A program made the position numbers and the translations under genes. A model generated the notes under the pieces. The model was given only the letters and a program-made list of their open reading frames with translations. It made no database searches and was not told where the DNA came from. Positions 9,129-17,025 of a DNA stretch of 64,000 nucleotides are shown one piece after another (the first letter of the stretch is position 1; each line of letters begins with the position of its first letter). Source of the DNA: DATHTK01 sp035463295 (GTDB lineage Bacteria; Actinomycetota; Rubrobacteria; Rubrobacterales; Rubrobacteraceae); the NCBI GenBank assembly GCA_035463295.1, contig DATHTK010000115.1, positions 1 to 64,000 on the forward strand, in the 5' to 3' direction.

Positions 9129-9137
9129 GCTCGCCAG

Positions 9138-11393
9138 TTGGTAGAGAGCCTGCGAGGCGCAGACACCCGCTCCTCACGCCGCTCCGCCGCCGCGCGGGTG
9201 AGTCTCCTCATCCCCACCCACGCCCTCCCTCCTTTGAGCTACCGGGTCCCGCATCACCTCCGGAGAGCGGTGCGTCCCGGCACGGTAGTGGTAGCACCGC
9301 TCTCCGGACGCCCCCGGCTCGGTGTGGTCATCTCGACTTCGGAGGGAGACGTCCGGGCGCGCGAGGATCTCCTCTCCGTGACGGAAGTTCTCACCCTCCC
9401 TGCGGACCTCGTGGAGCTGTGCTGCTCCATATCGGAGGCAGCGGCCGTGCCGCTACCCGTCACGTTGCGCGCTGCCTTGCCGCCCGGCCTCGACACCGGT
9501 CGCTACCGGATCTCACACCCCGCGCCGGGCTGGCCGTGGCCCACCGGCAGCCTCGTCCGGCGCTCTGCGCTGAAGAGAGTGCTCGGCCGCGACGAGCTCG
9601 GTGCCGCCGAGGCTTCCGGCCGTGTCGAGCTGGACCCCGGACCGCCGGAGTCCCCGAGTGTGGAGTGGGCCGTCATAAGAGAGGCCGCCAGCCCGGACCT
9701 CGGACGCGCTCCCCGGCAGCGGGAGCTCTACGAAGGCCTGCGCCGCCGCGGCGGCGAGAGCGAGGTCCCGACGTTGCTCTCGGATGCCGGGGCGAAACGG
9801 AGCATCCTGCGCGAGCTTGTGCGGCGCGGCGCACTCAGCCTGGAACGGCGGTCCCAAGCGCCACCCGTCTTCGCCTCATCGGAGGACAACATCCTCTCCG
9901 ACCGTCCCGGGCCCTTTGCGCCGGACGCGCGGCGTGCGCTGAGGCGTGGCGGGGCCTGGGTGTGGAGGATGCCTTCGCGCGAGCATAGGGAGGCCGTCGC
10001 CGCCGTCGCCCGCGCCGCCATCGAGAGGGGAGAGCGGATGCTCGTGCTGGCCCCCGAGATCGACACCGTCGAGGACCTGACGCGTTGCCTGCGTTCCGCG
10101 CTCCCCGCCGGACGTACCGTAGCCCCTTTCCACAACGGCCTCGACCGCCCGGGCGTCTACAAGGCCGCTCGTCGCGGTGCCGTCGACGTTCTCGTCGGCA
10201 CCCGGACGGCGGCGCTGCTTCCGCTGCCGCGCCTAGGGGCGATCTGCGTCGTCGACGAGCCGAACGAGGCCCACCGCGCCGAACCGGGCTACGAGGGGTT
10301 GCCACTCCACGTCCGGGACGTGGCGCTGGAGAGAGCCCGCATCGAAGGCGCGAGCGTCTTCTTTCTCTCTCCTCATCCCTCCTTGCGGCTCTACGCCCCG
10401 CACGCCCGCAAGTCAGCCCGCATCCGCGAACTTCAGGTCCGTCCCCGCGGGAGTTGGCCCTCCGTCCGCATAGTGGACCTGAAGGGGTCCGGCTCGTCGC
10501 TGAGCTCGACCCTCCTCGACGCGTGCCGGCGAGCCGCGCGGGGCGGGCGGCGCGTCGGCGTGCTGGCTAACCGCCTCGGCTACACTACAGCCCTCGTCTG
10601 CAACCGCTGCGGTAACGTCCGCTCGTGCCCGCGATGCGGGTCCCCGTTGACCCGACAGCGGGACGGGACCGACCGGGACTTGCTCCTGTGCGCTCGCTGC
10701 GGTACGGAGGGTGGAACGAGCGGCCGCTGCGAGAGCTGCGGCTCCGGACGCCTGAGCCCGACCGGCACCGCCGTCGAGCGCGTGCGAGACAAGGTCTCGG
10801 CGTACCTCGGCGAACCGGTCGGGCTCCTGACCGCCGCCCGGCAGGAGATCGCGCAGGCTACCGTGGTGGTGGGCACCGCCCACTTGATCCTGGAGCGCGA
10901 GTGGGACGCGGTAATGATCCCCGACGCCGATGCCTTCCTCCTCGCGAGCGGCGTGGGGTCCGCCGAAAGAGCTTTTCGGACGCTCTACGGCGCAGCCGAG
11001 GCCGCCAGGTGCCTGCTGGTCGTCCAGACGCGCCTGCCGGAGCACTACGTGTTGCGTGATGCGGTGCGGGGGGACTACCCTTCCTTCGTGGCGGCGGAGC
11101 TTCCCCGCCTCCGGGCACTAGGCTACCCGCCCTTCGCTCACCTGGCTTCGTTGACCCTCGAAGGGAGAGAAGCGTTCGTCCGCCGTGCGGTAGAATCACG
11201 GCTGCGACCCGCCCTGGAGCCGGGGGTGGAGATGTCCGGGCCAGTCCGCGCCGGTGAGGCTCCCGCCTGGCGACTCCTGCTCCGCGCCCGCAAACGCTCG
11301 GCGGTCGCCCGCGCCGCCGGGACGGCCGCGCGGCTGGCGGCGGAGTCGAGCGGGCTGACGGCGCGTGTTGAAGTGGACCCCGAGGAGGTGTAG
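9138..11393 (+). CDS. priA: PriA-like primosomal protein lacking helicase motifs
   Basis: PriA restarts stalled replication forks. The N-terminal DNA-binding domain is present (SLLIPTHALPPLSYRVP, residues ~22-110). The four CxxC pairs of the zinc module follow near residues 475-540 (CNRCG, CPRCG, CARCG, CESCG). The ATPase core is eroded: where a Walker A GxTGSGKT should be there is only WRMPSREHREA, and the DEEH box has become DEPNEAH. Loss of the ATPase motifs is also described for mycobacterial PriA, so this is probably a structural loader, not a helicase. The start is TTG 9138; the length of 751 residues is normal. Confidence 0.88.
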   Translation: MVESLRGADTRSSRRSAAARVSLLIPTHALPPLSYRVPHHLRRAVRPGTVVVAPLSGRPRLGVVISTSEGDVRAREDLLSVTEVLTLPADLVELCCSISEAAAVPLPVTLRAALPPGLDTGRYRISHPAPGWPWPTGSLVRRSALKRVLGRDELGAAEASGRVELDPGPPESPSVEWAVIREAASPDLGRAPRQRELYEGLRRRGGESEVPTLLSDAGAKRSILRELVRRGALSLERRSQAPPVFASSEDNILSDRPGPFAPDARRALRRGGAWVWRMPSREHREAVAAVARAAIERGERMLVLAPEIDTVEDLTRCLRSALPAGRTVAPFHNGLDRPGVYKAARRGAVDVLVGTRTAALLPLPRLGAICVVDEPNEAHRAEPGYEGLPLHVRDVALERARIEGASVFFLSPHPSLRLYAPHARKSARIRELQVRPRGSWPSVRIVDLKGSGSSLSSTLLDACRRAARGGRRVGVLANRLGYTTALVCNRCGNVRSCPRCGSPLTRQRDGTDRDLLLCARCGTEGGTSGRCESCGSGRLSPTGTAVERVRDKVSAYLGEPVGLLTAARQEIAQATVVVGTAHLILEREWDAVMIPDADAFLLASGVGSAERAFRTLYGAAEAARCLLVVQTRLPEHYVLRDAVRGDYPSFVAAELPRLRALGYPPFAHLASLTLEGREAFVRRAVESRLRPALEPGVEMSGPVRAGEAPAWRLLLRARKRSAVARAAGTAARLAAESSGLTARVEVDPEEV

Positions 11394-11398
11394 CGAAC

Positions 11399-11893
11399 AT
11401 GACACTCGAAATACGGACGTTTGGAGACCCCGTCCTGAAGACCCGCGCCGCGCCAGTGGACACCTTTGACGAGTCGCTCTCGCGTCTCGCAGGGGCGATG
11501 CTGGAAACCATGCGCGTGAGCGAGGGTGTGGGCCTTGCGGCTAACCAGGTCGGGCGCCTGAAGCGCATACTGGTCGCGGCCGTCGAAGACGAGGAGTACG
11601 TTATCGTCAACCCCGTTATCGAGGAGGTCGCCGACACCACCGAACAGGGCCCCGAAGGCTGCCTCTCGATCCCGGGCATCCAGGTCGAGGTCGAGCGGGC
11701 GACCGGGATCACCCTCTCCGGACAGGACCTCAGCGGCGCCCCTTTGCGGATCGAGACGTCAGGCCTGGTCGCGAGGATCTTCCAGCACGAGGTAGACCAC
11801 CTGGACGGAGTCCTGATCCTCGACCGTACCGACCGCGACTCCCGCAAGGCCGCCATGCGCGAGATGCGCGAACGCCTCCTCGCCCAGAGCTAG
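11399..11893 (+). CDS. def: peptide deformylase
   Basis: Peptide deformylase removes the formyl group from nascent chains. All three metal and catalytic motifs are visible: GVGLAANQVG (motif 1), EGCLSIPG (motif 2 with the metal Cys) and HEVDHLDG (motif 3, HExDH). It has 164 residues. A GGAGG within the last codons of priA serves as Shine-Dalgarno for the ATG. Pairing with fmt, the enzyme that formylates the initiator tRNA, is typical. Confidence 0.97.
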   Translation: MTLEIRTFGDPVLKTRAAPVDTFDESLSRLAGAMLETMRVSEGVGLAANQVGRLKRILVAAVEDEEYVIVNPVIEEVADTTEQGPEGCLSIPGIQVEVERATGITLSGQDLSGAPLRIETSGLVARIFQHEVDHLDGVLILDRTDRDSRKAAMREMRERLLAQS

Positions 11894-11908
11894 AGAGTCC
11901 GCCCCGCC

Positions 11909-12829
11909 GTGAAGGTAGCCTTCGCCGGTACCCCCGACTTCGCCGCTACCATCCTGCGGGGTCTGATCTCCTCGCCCCACCATATCGGGCTCGTGATCTC
12001 GCAACCCGACCCTCGTAGGGGCCGCGGACGCAAGACCCAGACTACTCCCGTCGCCGCGCTCGCACGCACCGCTAACCTCCCCCTGCGCCAACCCGCCCAC
12101 ATCTCCGAAGCCGACGATGAGATCTCGGATCACGACGCCCTGGTCGTGGCCGCCTACGGCCAGATCCTTCGCCCCAATACCCTCCACGCCGCCACCTACG
12201 GCGCCTGGAACGTCCACGCCTCCCTCCTGCCAAACTACCGCGGCGCCGCCCCAATCGAAAGGGCCATAATGGCCGGAGAACACACGACCGGCGTTACCAT
12301 AATGCGCATGGACGAGGGCCTGGATACCGGACCTATCGCCCTCCAGCGAACCGTCGAGATCGGCCCGCATACCACCGGCGGCGAACTCGCCGCTACCCTC
12401 GCCGAGATGGGAGCTAAGGTTATAGTAGACAGTTTGACTCTACTCGAATCGGGCAGCCTAACCCTCGTCGAGCAGAACAGTCTTGATGCAACTTATGCTG
12501 CTAAACTTTCGGACGAGGATAAGGCTATAAGGTGGGAGTGGGCGGCATGGGAGGTACACAACCTGGTACGGGCGCTAGCGCCTCACGTGGGAGCGCGGAC
12601 CTTTCACGAGGATTTCAGGGGGCCGGTCAAGATCTGGCGTTCAACGGTAGTCGAAGGGGCGGCGGGTTCTCTTGGAATAGGCCAGATTTGCAGCAAGAAC
12701 GGCCGACTTGTGGTGGGATGTGGTAGCGGGGTACTGGAGGTCTTGGAGCTTCAGGTCCCTGGCTCCCGGCGGCTATCGGCGGAGGATTTCCTCCGCGGGC
12801 GGGCGCTGGATGGCGGTTTCTCCGGTTGA
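11909..12829 (+). CDS. fmt: methionyl-tRNA formyltransferase
   Basis: Fmt formylates Met-tRNA(fMet). The 306-residue protein has the N-terminal Rossmann start VAFAGTPDFAATIL. The catalytic Asn-His-Asp set lies in NVHASLLPNYRGAAPIERA and the following MRMDEGLDTGP, and a C-terminal OB-like domain follows. The start is GTG 11909. Codon usage flips inside the gene: bases 12181-12240 hold about 31 C and 11 G, bases 12661-12720 about 11 C and 23 G (hand counts), with an AT-rich stretch near 12415-12530 between them. Confidence 0.96.
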   Translation: MKVAFAGTPDFAATILRGLISSPHHIGLVISQPDPRRGRGRKTQTTPVAALARTANLPLRQPAHISEADDEISDHDALVVAAYGQILRPNTLHAATYGAWNVHASLLPNYRGAAPIERAIMAGEHTTGVTIMRMDEGLDTGPIALQRTVEIGPHTTGGELAATLAEMGAKVIVDSLTLLESGSLTLVEQNSLDATYAAKLSDEDKAIRWEWAAWEVHNLVRALAPHVGARTFHEDFRGPVKIWRSTVVEGAAGSLGIGQICSKNGRLVVGCGSGVLEVLELQVPGSRRLSAEDFLRGRALDGGFSG

Positions 12830-13029
12830 GTTCGTGCGAGGAATTGTGATTTCGGTGCGCTCCGGCGTAGGATGTAGGCATGGGCGCAACATGACAGTGT
12901 CGGTGTTAAACTTCCGGGGATATCTGCCGTTATCCGCCAGGGGAGAAGAGCGAGATAAGAGAGCCTGAAGCACCCGGTGCCGCAACTCAACCCGAAGTCG
13001 AGGTGCAGGAGCTGGCTTTCGACGACGCT
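12830..13029 (+). other. intergenic, possible promoter region before the acyltransferase gene
   Basis: About 200 bases with no convincing gene. It holds scattered AT-rich words (TGTTAAACTT near 12904, GGATATCT near 12918) that could contribute to a promoter for the next genes, but I cannot pair a -35 and -10 with good spacing. A short open frame here (12708-12968) overlaps fmt and has no recognisable features. Confidence 0.4.
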
Positions 13030-13617
13030 ATGAGGGTAGCCATAGTGGGAGCCGGGGGCTACGGGAGGGTTGCGCTGGACGTACTGATAGCCTGCGGGCT
13101 GGAGGGCAGGGTGCTCGGCTTCTACGACGACGCTCACGCGGCGCTCTCCGGCTCGATAAGGGGGTTTCCGATCCTCGGCGACATCGGGATGCTCAAGAGC
13201 ATTCTCTCGGTGGAGACCATTCACCTCGTCGTGGCGATCACGAGCAACGAGGCGCGATTACGGATCGCCAACGCGCTGCGCGCACTCGGCGGGCAGTTCC
13301 TCACGGCGGTACATCCGGGGGCTTACGTATCGGGGGCGTCCGTCGTTGGGGATGGGTGTGTGGTGGCGTCCGGGTCGGTAGTGCACCCGGACGCGGCCAT
13401 CGGGAGCCACTGTTATCTTGGGCCGGGGTCCGTCGTTGACCGGGACGCGGAGGTCGGGGCCGGGGGCTGGGTCTCTGCGGGCGCCGTTGTGGGGCCGGGG
13501 GCGCGGGTCGGGGCGCGGGTGGTGTTGGGGCCCCTCTCCAGCGTCGGGCGCAAAGCGGTGGTAGAAGGCGACGCGGAGGTGGGGGCGCTTCGCCACGTCG
13601 CCCGGGAGGGCGGTTGA
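13030..13617 (+). CDS. NeuD/PglD-family sugar O/N-acyltransferase
   Basis: The 195-residue protein begins with a small Rossmann-like domain (MRVAIVGAGGYGRVALDVL) that in this family binds a UDP-sugar. It continues with left-handed parallel beta-helix hexapeptide repeats from about residue 100 (GDGCVVASGSVVHPDAAIG, GPGSVVDRDAEVGAGG). NeuD and PglD acetylate amino sugars using acetyl-CoA. The exact substrate cannot be told. It lies just ahead of pilM, so a role in pilin or surface glycan decoration is possible but only inferred from position. GTG 13003 is an alternative start nine codons upstream. Confidence 0.85.
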   Translation: MRVAIVGAGGYGRVALDVLIACGLEGRVLGFYDDAHAALSGSIRGFPILGDIGMLKSILSVETIHLVVAITSNEARLRIANALRALGGQFLTAVHPGAYVSGASVVGDGCVVASGSVVHPDAAIGSHCYLGPGSVVDRDAEVGAGGWVSAGAVVGPGARVGARVVLGPLSSVGRKAVVEGDAEVGALRHVAREGG

Positions 13618-13705
13618 GTTCACCGGCGGCAGCCTCTGCGAGCTTCGGCGGCCGGACTTCTAACTTCACGGTAGGGCGCACGGCCCTTCGGAGACCTGGA
13701 GAGCG

Positions 13706-14821
13706 ATGGAACGCCTGAGGGGGATCGGGCGATCCGGGAGCGGTAGTATCGGTCTGGACATCGACCGGGGCGCCATGAAGGCGGTGCAGCTGGCGGAGAA
13801 CAGCGGCGGGTACGTGCTCCGGCACGTCGGCTATCACCGGTTGCCGCCGGGTGTGATCTTCGAGGGGGAGGTGGCGGATCCCGAGCTCCTCGGCGCGGAG
13901 ATAAAGGAGTTCTGGTCGTCGCACTCCTTCAAGGGTAGGTCGGTCATACTCGGGGTCGCCAACCAGCGGGTGGTCGTCCGCCTGCTGAACTTCCCTCGGA
14001 TGGAGGACGAGGATCTCAAGAGCGCCATTAGCTTCGAGGCGCAGGACCACATCCCCATGTCGCTGGAGGAGGCGGTGCTCGACTACGTCGTGCTCGGGCC
14101 CCAGGTCGAGGGCTCGGACCTGGACCGCATACTCGTGGTCGCCGCGCACAGGGAGATGCTCGAGGGCTATACCTCCGCGGTGCGCGCGGGCGGGTTGCGC
14201 CCGGCTGGCGTGGACGTGAAAGCGCTCTCCCTGACGCGCTCGACGCGGCCCGAGACGTTCTTCGACGAAGCGGCGACGCTGCTTGTGGACGTCGGGACCG
14301 AGCTCACCAACCTCGTCGTCGTCCAGCGCGGCGGGCCCACGCTCACCCGCTTCATACCCATCGGGTTGGGCGACTTCGTGCGGTCCGTCTCGGAGGCTGC
14401 GGATCTCCCGGAGGACGAGGCCGAAAATCAGGCGCTCGACCCGCGCTCGCGTCTCGGCTACGAGGGCGATGTAGAGGTCGGAGAAGCGGAGGAGTCCTTC
14501 GACCCCGCGACCGTCTACGACGTGCGCCGGGGCCTCGAGGAGGCTGCACAGACGCTCGCCGAGGACGTCCAGCGCTCGATCGAGTACCACCACTCGCAGC
14601 CGGACTCGCTCGAGGTTTCGCAGGTCTTCGTCTCTGGCGAGGGGGCTCTGGTGTCGGGTTTCGACGTCTACTTCGGCGAACTGCTCGGCATCCCGGCGCA
14701 GCGCGGCAACCCGGTCGGAAAGCTAGCCTCCAACCGGTCCAACGTCTCAGACGAGCAGCTCGGCGCTATGGAACCCGTCCTCGCGGTGGCGTTCGGTCTC
14801 GCGATGGAGGACGACGCGTGA
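13706..14821 (+). CDS. pilM: type IV pilus assembly protein PilM
   Basis: PilM is an actin-like cytoplasmic ATPase fold that binds the PilN N-terminus and links the pilus motor to the inner-membrane ring. The 371-residue protein opens with the actin-fold signature SIGLDIDRGAMKAVQL. It also shows ANQRVVVRLLNFP, and a phosphate-2-like segment LLVDVGTELTNLVVV near residue 192. A GGAGAG precedes the ATG. The stop overlaps pilN by four bases. Only the alignment-complex genes are here; the pilB/T/C/A genes must lie elsewhere. Confidence 0.93.
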   Translation: MERLRGIGRSGSGSIGLDIDRGAMKAVQLAENSGGYVLRHVGYHRLPPGVIFEGEVADPELLGAEIKEFWSSHSFKGRSVILGVANQRVVVRLLNFPRMEDEDLKSAISFEAQDHIPMSLEEAVLDYVVLGPQVEGSDLDRILVVAAHREMLEGYTSAVRAGGLRPAGVDVKALSLTRSTRPETFFDEAATLLVDVGTELTNLVVVQRGGPTLTRFIPIGLGDFVRSVSEAADLPEDEAENQALDPRSRLGYEGDVEVGEAEESFDPATVYDVRRGLEEAAQTLAEDVQRSIEYHHSQPDSLEVSQVFVSGEGALVSGFDVYFGELLGIPAQRGNPVGKLASNRSNVSDEQLGAMEPVLAVAFGLAMEDDA

Positions 14822-15525
14822 GGCGGATAAACCTCCTACCGCCCGAGGAGCGCCGCGGGCCGGCCGAGAGGCTGCGGGGCGGGGTGGCCGGTATATTGTT
14901 GATCGTGGGTGCCTTCGCACTCATCGCCATGGTCGGGGTGTACCTGTTTCTCTTTCTGCGGTTGGGGGGAGTGGAGGACCGGATCGCCGACCTGGACGCT
15001 CAGATCGCGGAGCAGAACGGCCGGCTCGCGCAACTGAGCCCCTACCGGGACCTGCAGGCGCGCCTCGAGGCCAAAAAGCCCGTCGCAGACGGCATCTTCC
15101 GCACCCGGTTCGCCTGGGACCAGTTCCTCGACGGGCTCGCCTACGTCATCCCGGAGACCACCGCCCTCGAGACGCTCACCGGGGAGGCTGCCCCCGTCAA
15201 CGTTCAGGCCCCCGTCGAACAACCCTTGAGCCCGCCCGGGGCGGTCACCTTCACCGGGTTCTCCCTGCCGCGCTATACGAACGTCGCGGACTTCGTCGTG
15301 CGGATGAACAACCTGCGCTACCTCGCCAACGCGCAGCTCGACTCGGCCGAGCTCGACCGGCAAACCTTCGTCGAGCCCGCTATCAACTTCGAGGTCAACT
15401 CCGAGCTCGTCACCTTGGTCGGCGATAGCGGTACAGAGGTCCGCATCGAAGGCGGTACCCCGGGCGAGGTCGCGCGCAGCGAAGCCCTCGGCGTCGCGTC
15501 GGAGAGGCCCAGGGGGGGCCGGTGA
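14818..15525 (+). CDS. pilN: type IV pilus assembly protein PilN
   Basis: PilN is a bitopic inner-membrane protein of the pilus alignment complex. The cytoplasmic start RRINLLPPEERRGP is the known PilM-binding motif (INLLP). A single membrane helix follows at about residues 24-47 (GILLIVGAFALIAMVGVYLF), then a coiled coil (EDRIADLDAQIAEQNGRL) and an extracytoplasmic ferredoxin-like domain. The GTG start overlaps pilM and the end overlaps pilO, so the three are translationally coupled. Confidence 0.93.
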   Translation: MRRINLLPPEERRGPAERLRGGVAGILLIVGAFALIAMVGVYLFLFLRLGGVEDRIADLDAQIAEQNGRLAQLSPYRDLQARLEAKKPVADGIFRTRFAWDQFLDGLAYVIPETTALETLTGEAAPVNVQAPVEQPLSPPGAVTFTGFSLPRYTNVADFVVRMNNLRYLANAQLDSAELDRQTFVEPAINFEVNSELVTLVGDSGTEVRIEGGTPGEVARSEALGVASERPRGGR

Positions 15526-16229
15526 GTCGCAACGACCGCAACATCCTGATCCTGGGTCTTCTGGTGATCTTGCTGCTAGTTGTCGGCTACTACTTCCTGC
15601 TTCTGAGCCCGCTCCTGGGCACCCTCGACGAGCGCGCCCAGGAGCGCGACGACAAAGAGGCGCAGCTCGCAAGCCTCCAGCAGCAGGTCGCTGAGCTCGA
15701 GGTGGCGCGCGACAACGCGCCGGAGATAGAGCGCCAGCTCCTCGAGCTCAGCAAGCGCATCCCCGAGCAGCCCGAGGTGCCGACGCTCGTGGTACAGATC
15801 GAGGAGATCGCCGACGCCTCGGGCGTGACCCAGGTGTTGATTCAGCCCGGGTCCCCCGGACCGCCTGCCGGTGGCGGCGAGTTCTCGGTCTTGCCGGTTA
15901 CAATGTCCTTCGAAGGAACTTACGAGGAGCTGCAGGACTTCTTGTTCCGGACGCGCAACCTCGCCAGGCTGGTGACGGTGAACGAAGTCAGTTACTGTGA
16001 GATACCCCCGGAGGGTGAGAGAATCGCGGAGGGTTGCCCGATTCCCGAGGTCGAGTTCCCGGAGGGCGCGGAGGCGACGGTGCTCGAGGACGTGGAGGGA
16101 CCCCTCTTGCAGGTTGGGATAGAGGCCGAGGTCTACTTCCAGCCCGAGAGCGTCCCAGAGGGGCCCGCGCCCGTCGCCCCCGCTACCCGCGAACAGACTA
16201 CGCCGGAGGGTACCACGAATGCTGGATAG
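15522..16229 (+). CDS. pilO: type IV pilus assembly protein PilO
   Basis: PilO partners PilN. It has a short cytoplasmic start, one membrane helix (ILILGLLVILLLVVGYYFLL, residues ~8-27) and a coiled coil with many Glu/Gln/Leu (ERDDKEAQLASLQQQVAELE). A C-terminal ferredoxin-like domain includes PVTMSFEGTYEELQDFLFR, a hallmark of PilO. It has 235 residues. The start overlaps pilN by four bases and the end overlaps the next gene by 11. Confidence 0.92.
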   Translation: MSRNDRNILILGLLVILLLVVGYYFLLLSPLLGTLDERAQERDDKEAQLASLQQQVAELEVARDNAPEIERQLLELSKRIPEQPEVPTLVVQIEEIADASGVTQVLIQPGSPGPPAGGGEFSVLPVTMSFEGTYEELQDFLFRTRNLARLVTVNEVSYCEIPPEGERIAEGCPIPEVEFPEGAEATVLEDVEGPLLQVGIEAEVYFQPESVPEGPAPVAPATREQTTPEGTTNAG

Positions 16230-16917
16230 GCTTCGAGACTCGGGACCGGTGCGGCGGCTCGCTGACGCGGGCGCGCGCTTCTTCGACACGTTTATCAGGG
16301 ACAACAGGGTCATACCGCCGGTGATCGCCCTCCTCGCGCTGGTGGTGTTCGCCTGGGTCGTCGCCGGGCTCTTCGTCGGCGCCCCCGACGAGGAGCCGGC
16401 AGCGAACCGCGCGAACCTCGTACAGGCCGAGGATCCCGCCCCACCAGAGCCGCCCGCTCCGGAGATGGAGGTCCGGGACGTGGACTCCTACGCCGCCTAC
16501 CAGACCAAGGACCCCTTCCGGGAGTTGCTCGCGCCGGCCGAGGCGGCCGAGGACACGAACGGGGGGACCACGAGCCCGGAGGAGACAGGCGATGAGCAGG
16601 ACGGCGGCGGCGATGGTGACCGAGGCGACGCCGGCGATCGGAGCGGCGGGAACGGTGGTGGGACCGCGCAGGATTCCGACGGCGACGGCATCAGCGACGA
16701 GAGGGAAGACGCCCTCGGTCTGGACCCGGACAACCCCGACTCCGACGGTGACGGCATCCCGGACGGCGAAGAGCGCGGCGACCGACCGCGGGGCGACCGC
16801 GGAGGAGGTAGGGACCTGCAAGAGAGTGGAGGTCCCGGCGCCAGGGGCGACGGACGCGGAGGCGCGGACGGCGACCGCCGGCGCGGCGGCCTGCCCGAGA
16901 GCGGCGGCAGCTGGTAG
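16219..16917 (+). CDS. PilP-like membrane protein with thrombospondin type 3 calcium repeats
   Basis: The 232-residue protein has one membrane helix (about residues 32-54), then a Pro/Glu-rich linker. A YQTKDPFRELL segment (94-104) resembles the KDPF motif that starts the conserved part of PilP/GspC-type pilus proteins. The rest is low complexity, rich in Gly, Asp and Arg, and holds two DxDxDGxxD repeats (152-166 and 172-184) of the thrombospondin type 3 kind, which bind calcium in known proteins. The start overlaps pilO, so it belongs to the pilus operon. PilP-like function is inferred from the motif and location; the calcium repeats are not typical of PilP. Confidence 0.8.
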   Translation: MLDRLRDSGPVRRLADAGARFFDTFIRDNRVIPPVIALLALVVFAWVVAGLFVGAPDEEPAANRANLVQAEDPAPPEPPAPEMEVRDVDSYAAYQTKDPFRELLAPAEAAEDTNGGTTSPEETGDEQDGGGDGDRGDAGDRSGGNGGGTAQDSDGDGISDEREDALGLDPDNPDSDGDGIPDGEERGDRPRGDRGGGRDLQESGGPGARGDGRGGADGDRRRGGLPESGGSW

Positions 16918-16953
16918 AGTCCCAGGGACTCGGAAACTCCGGTGTCGCGAGCC

Positions 16954-16978
16954 TCGACCTACCGGCGTGGTTTATATT
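16954..16978 (+). promoter_or_regulatory. possible -10 element before aroC
   Basis: TATATT (16973-16978) lies in the 108-base gap between the pilus genes and aroC, about 48 bases before the aroC GTG. The -35 side is poor: TCGACC at 16954-16959 gives only a 13-base spacer. This may be a weak or regulated promoter for the aro operon. Confidence 0.3.
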
Positions 16979-17025
16979 AGCCTTCTGAAGCTGACACGAA
17001 AGAGCGGAGAGGATTCGAGGCGGCG

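Noticed and set aside
12708..12968. An 86-codon frame overlapping the end of fmt
   Set aside because: No motif, poor composition and overlap with fmt; more likely intergenic DNA with a promoter.
16917..16931. GAGTCCC-A-GGGACTC after the pilus operon as a terminator
   Set aside because: The loop is a single base, which forces a short 5-bp stem, and there is no U-tract; too weak to call.
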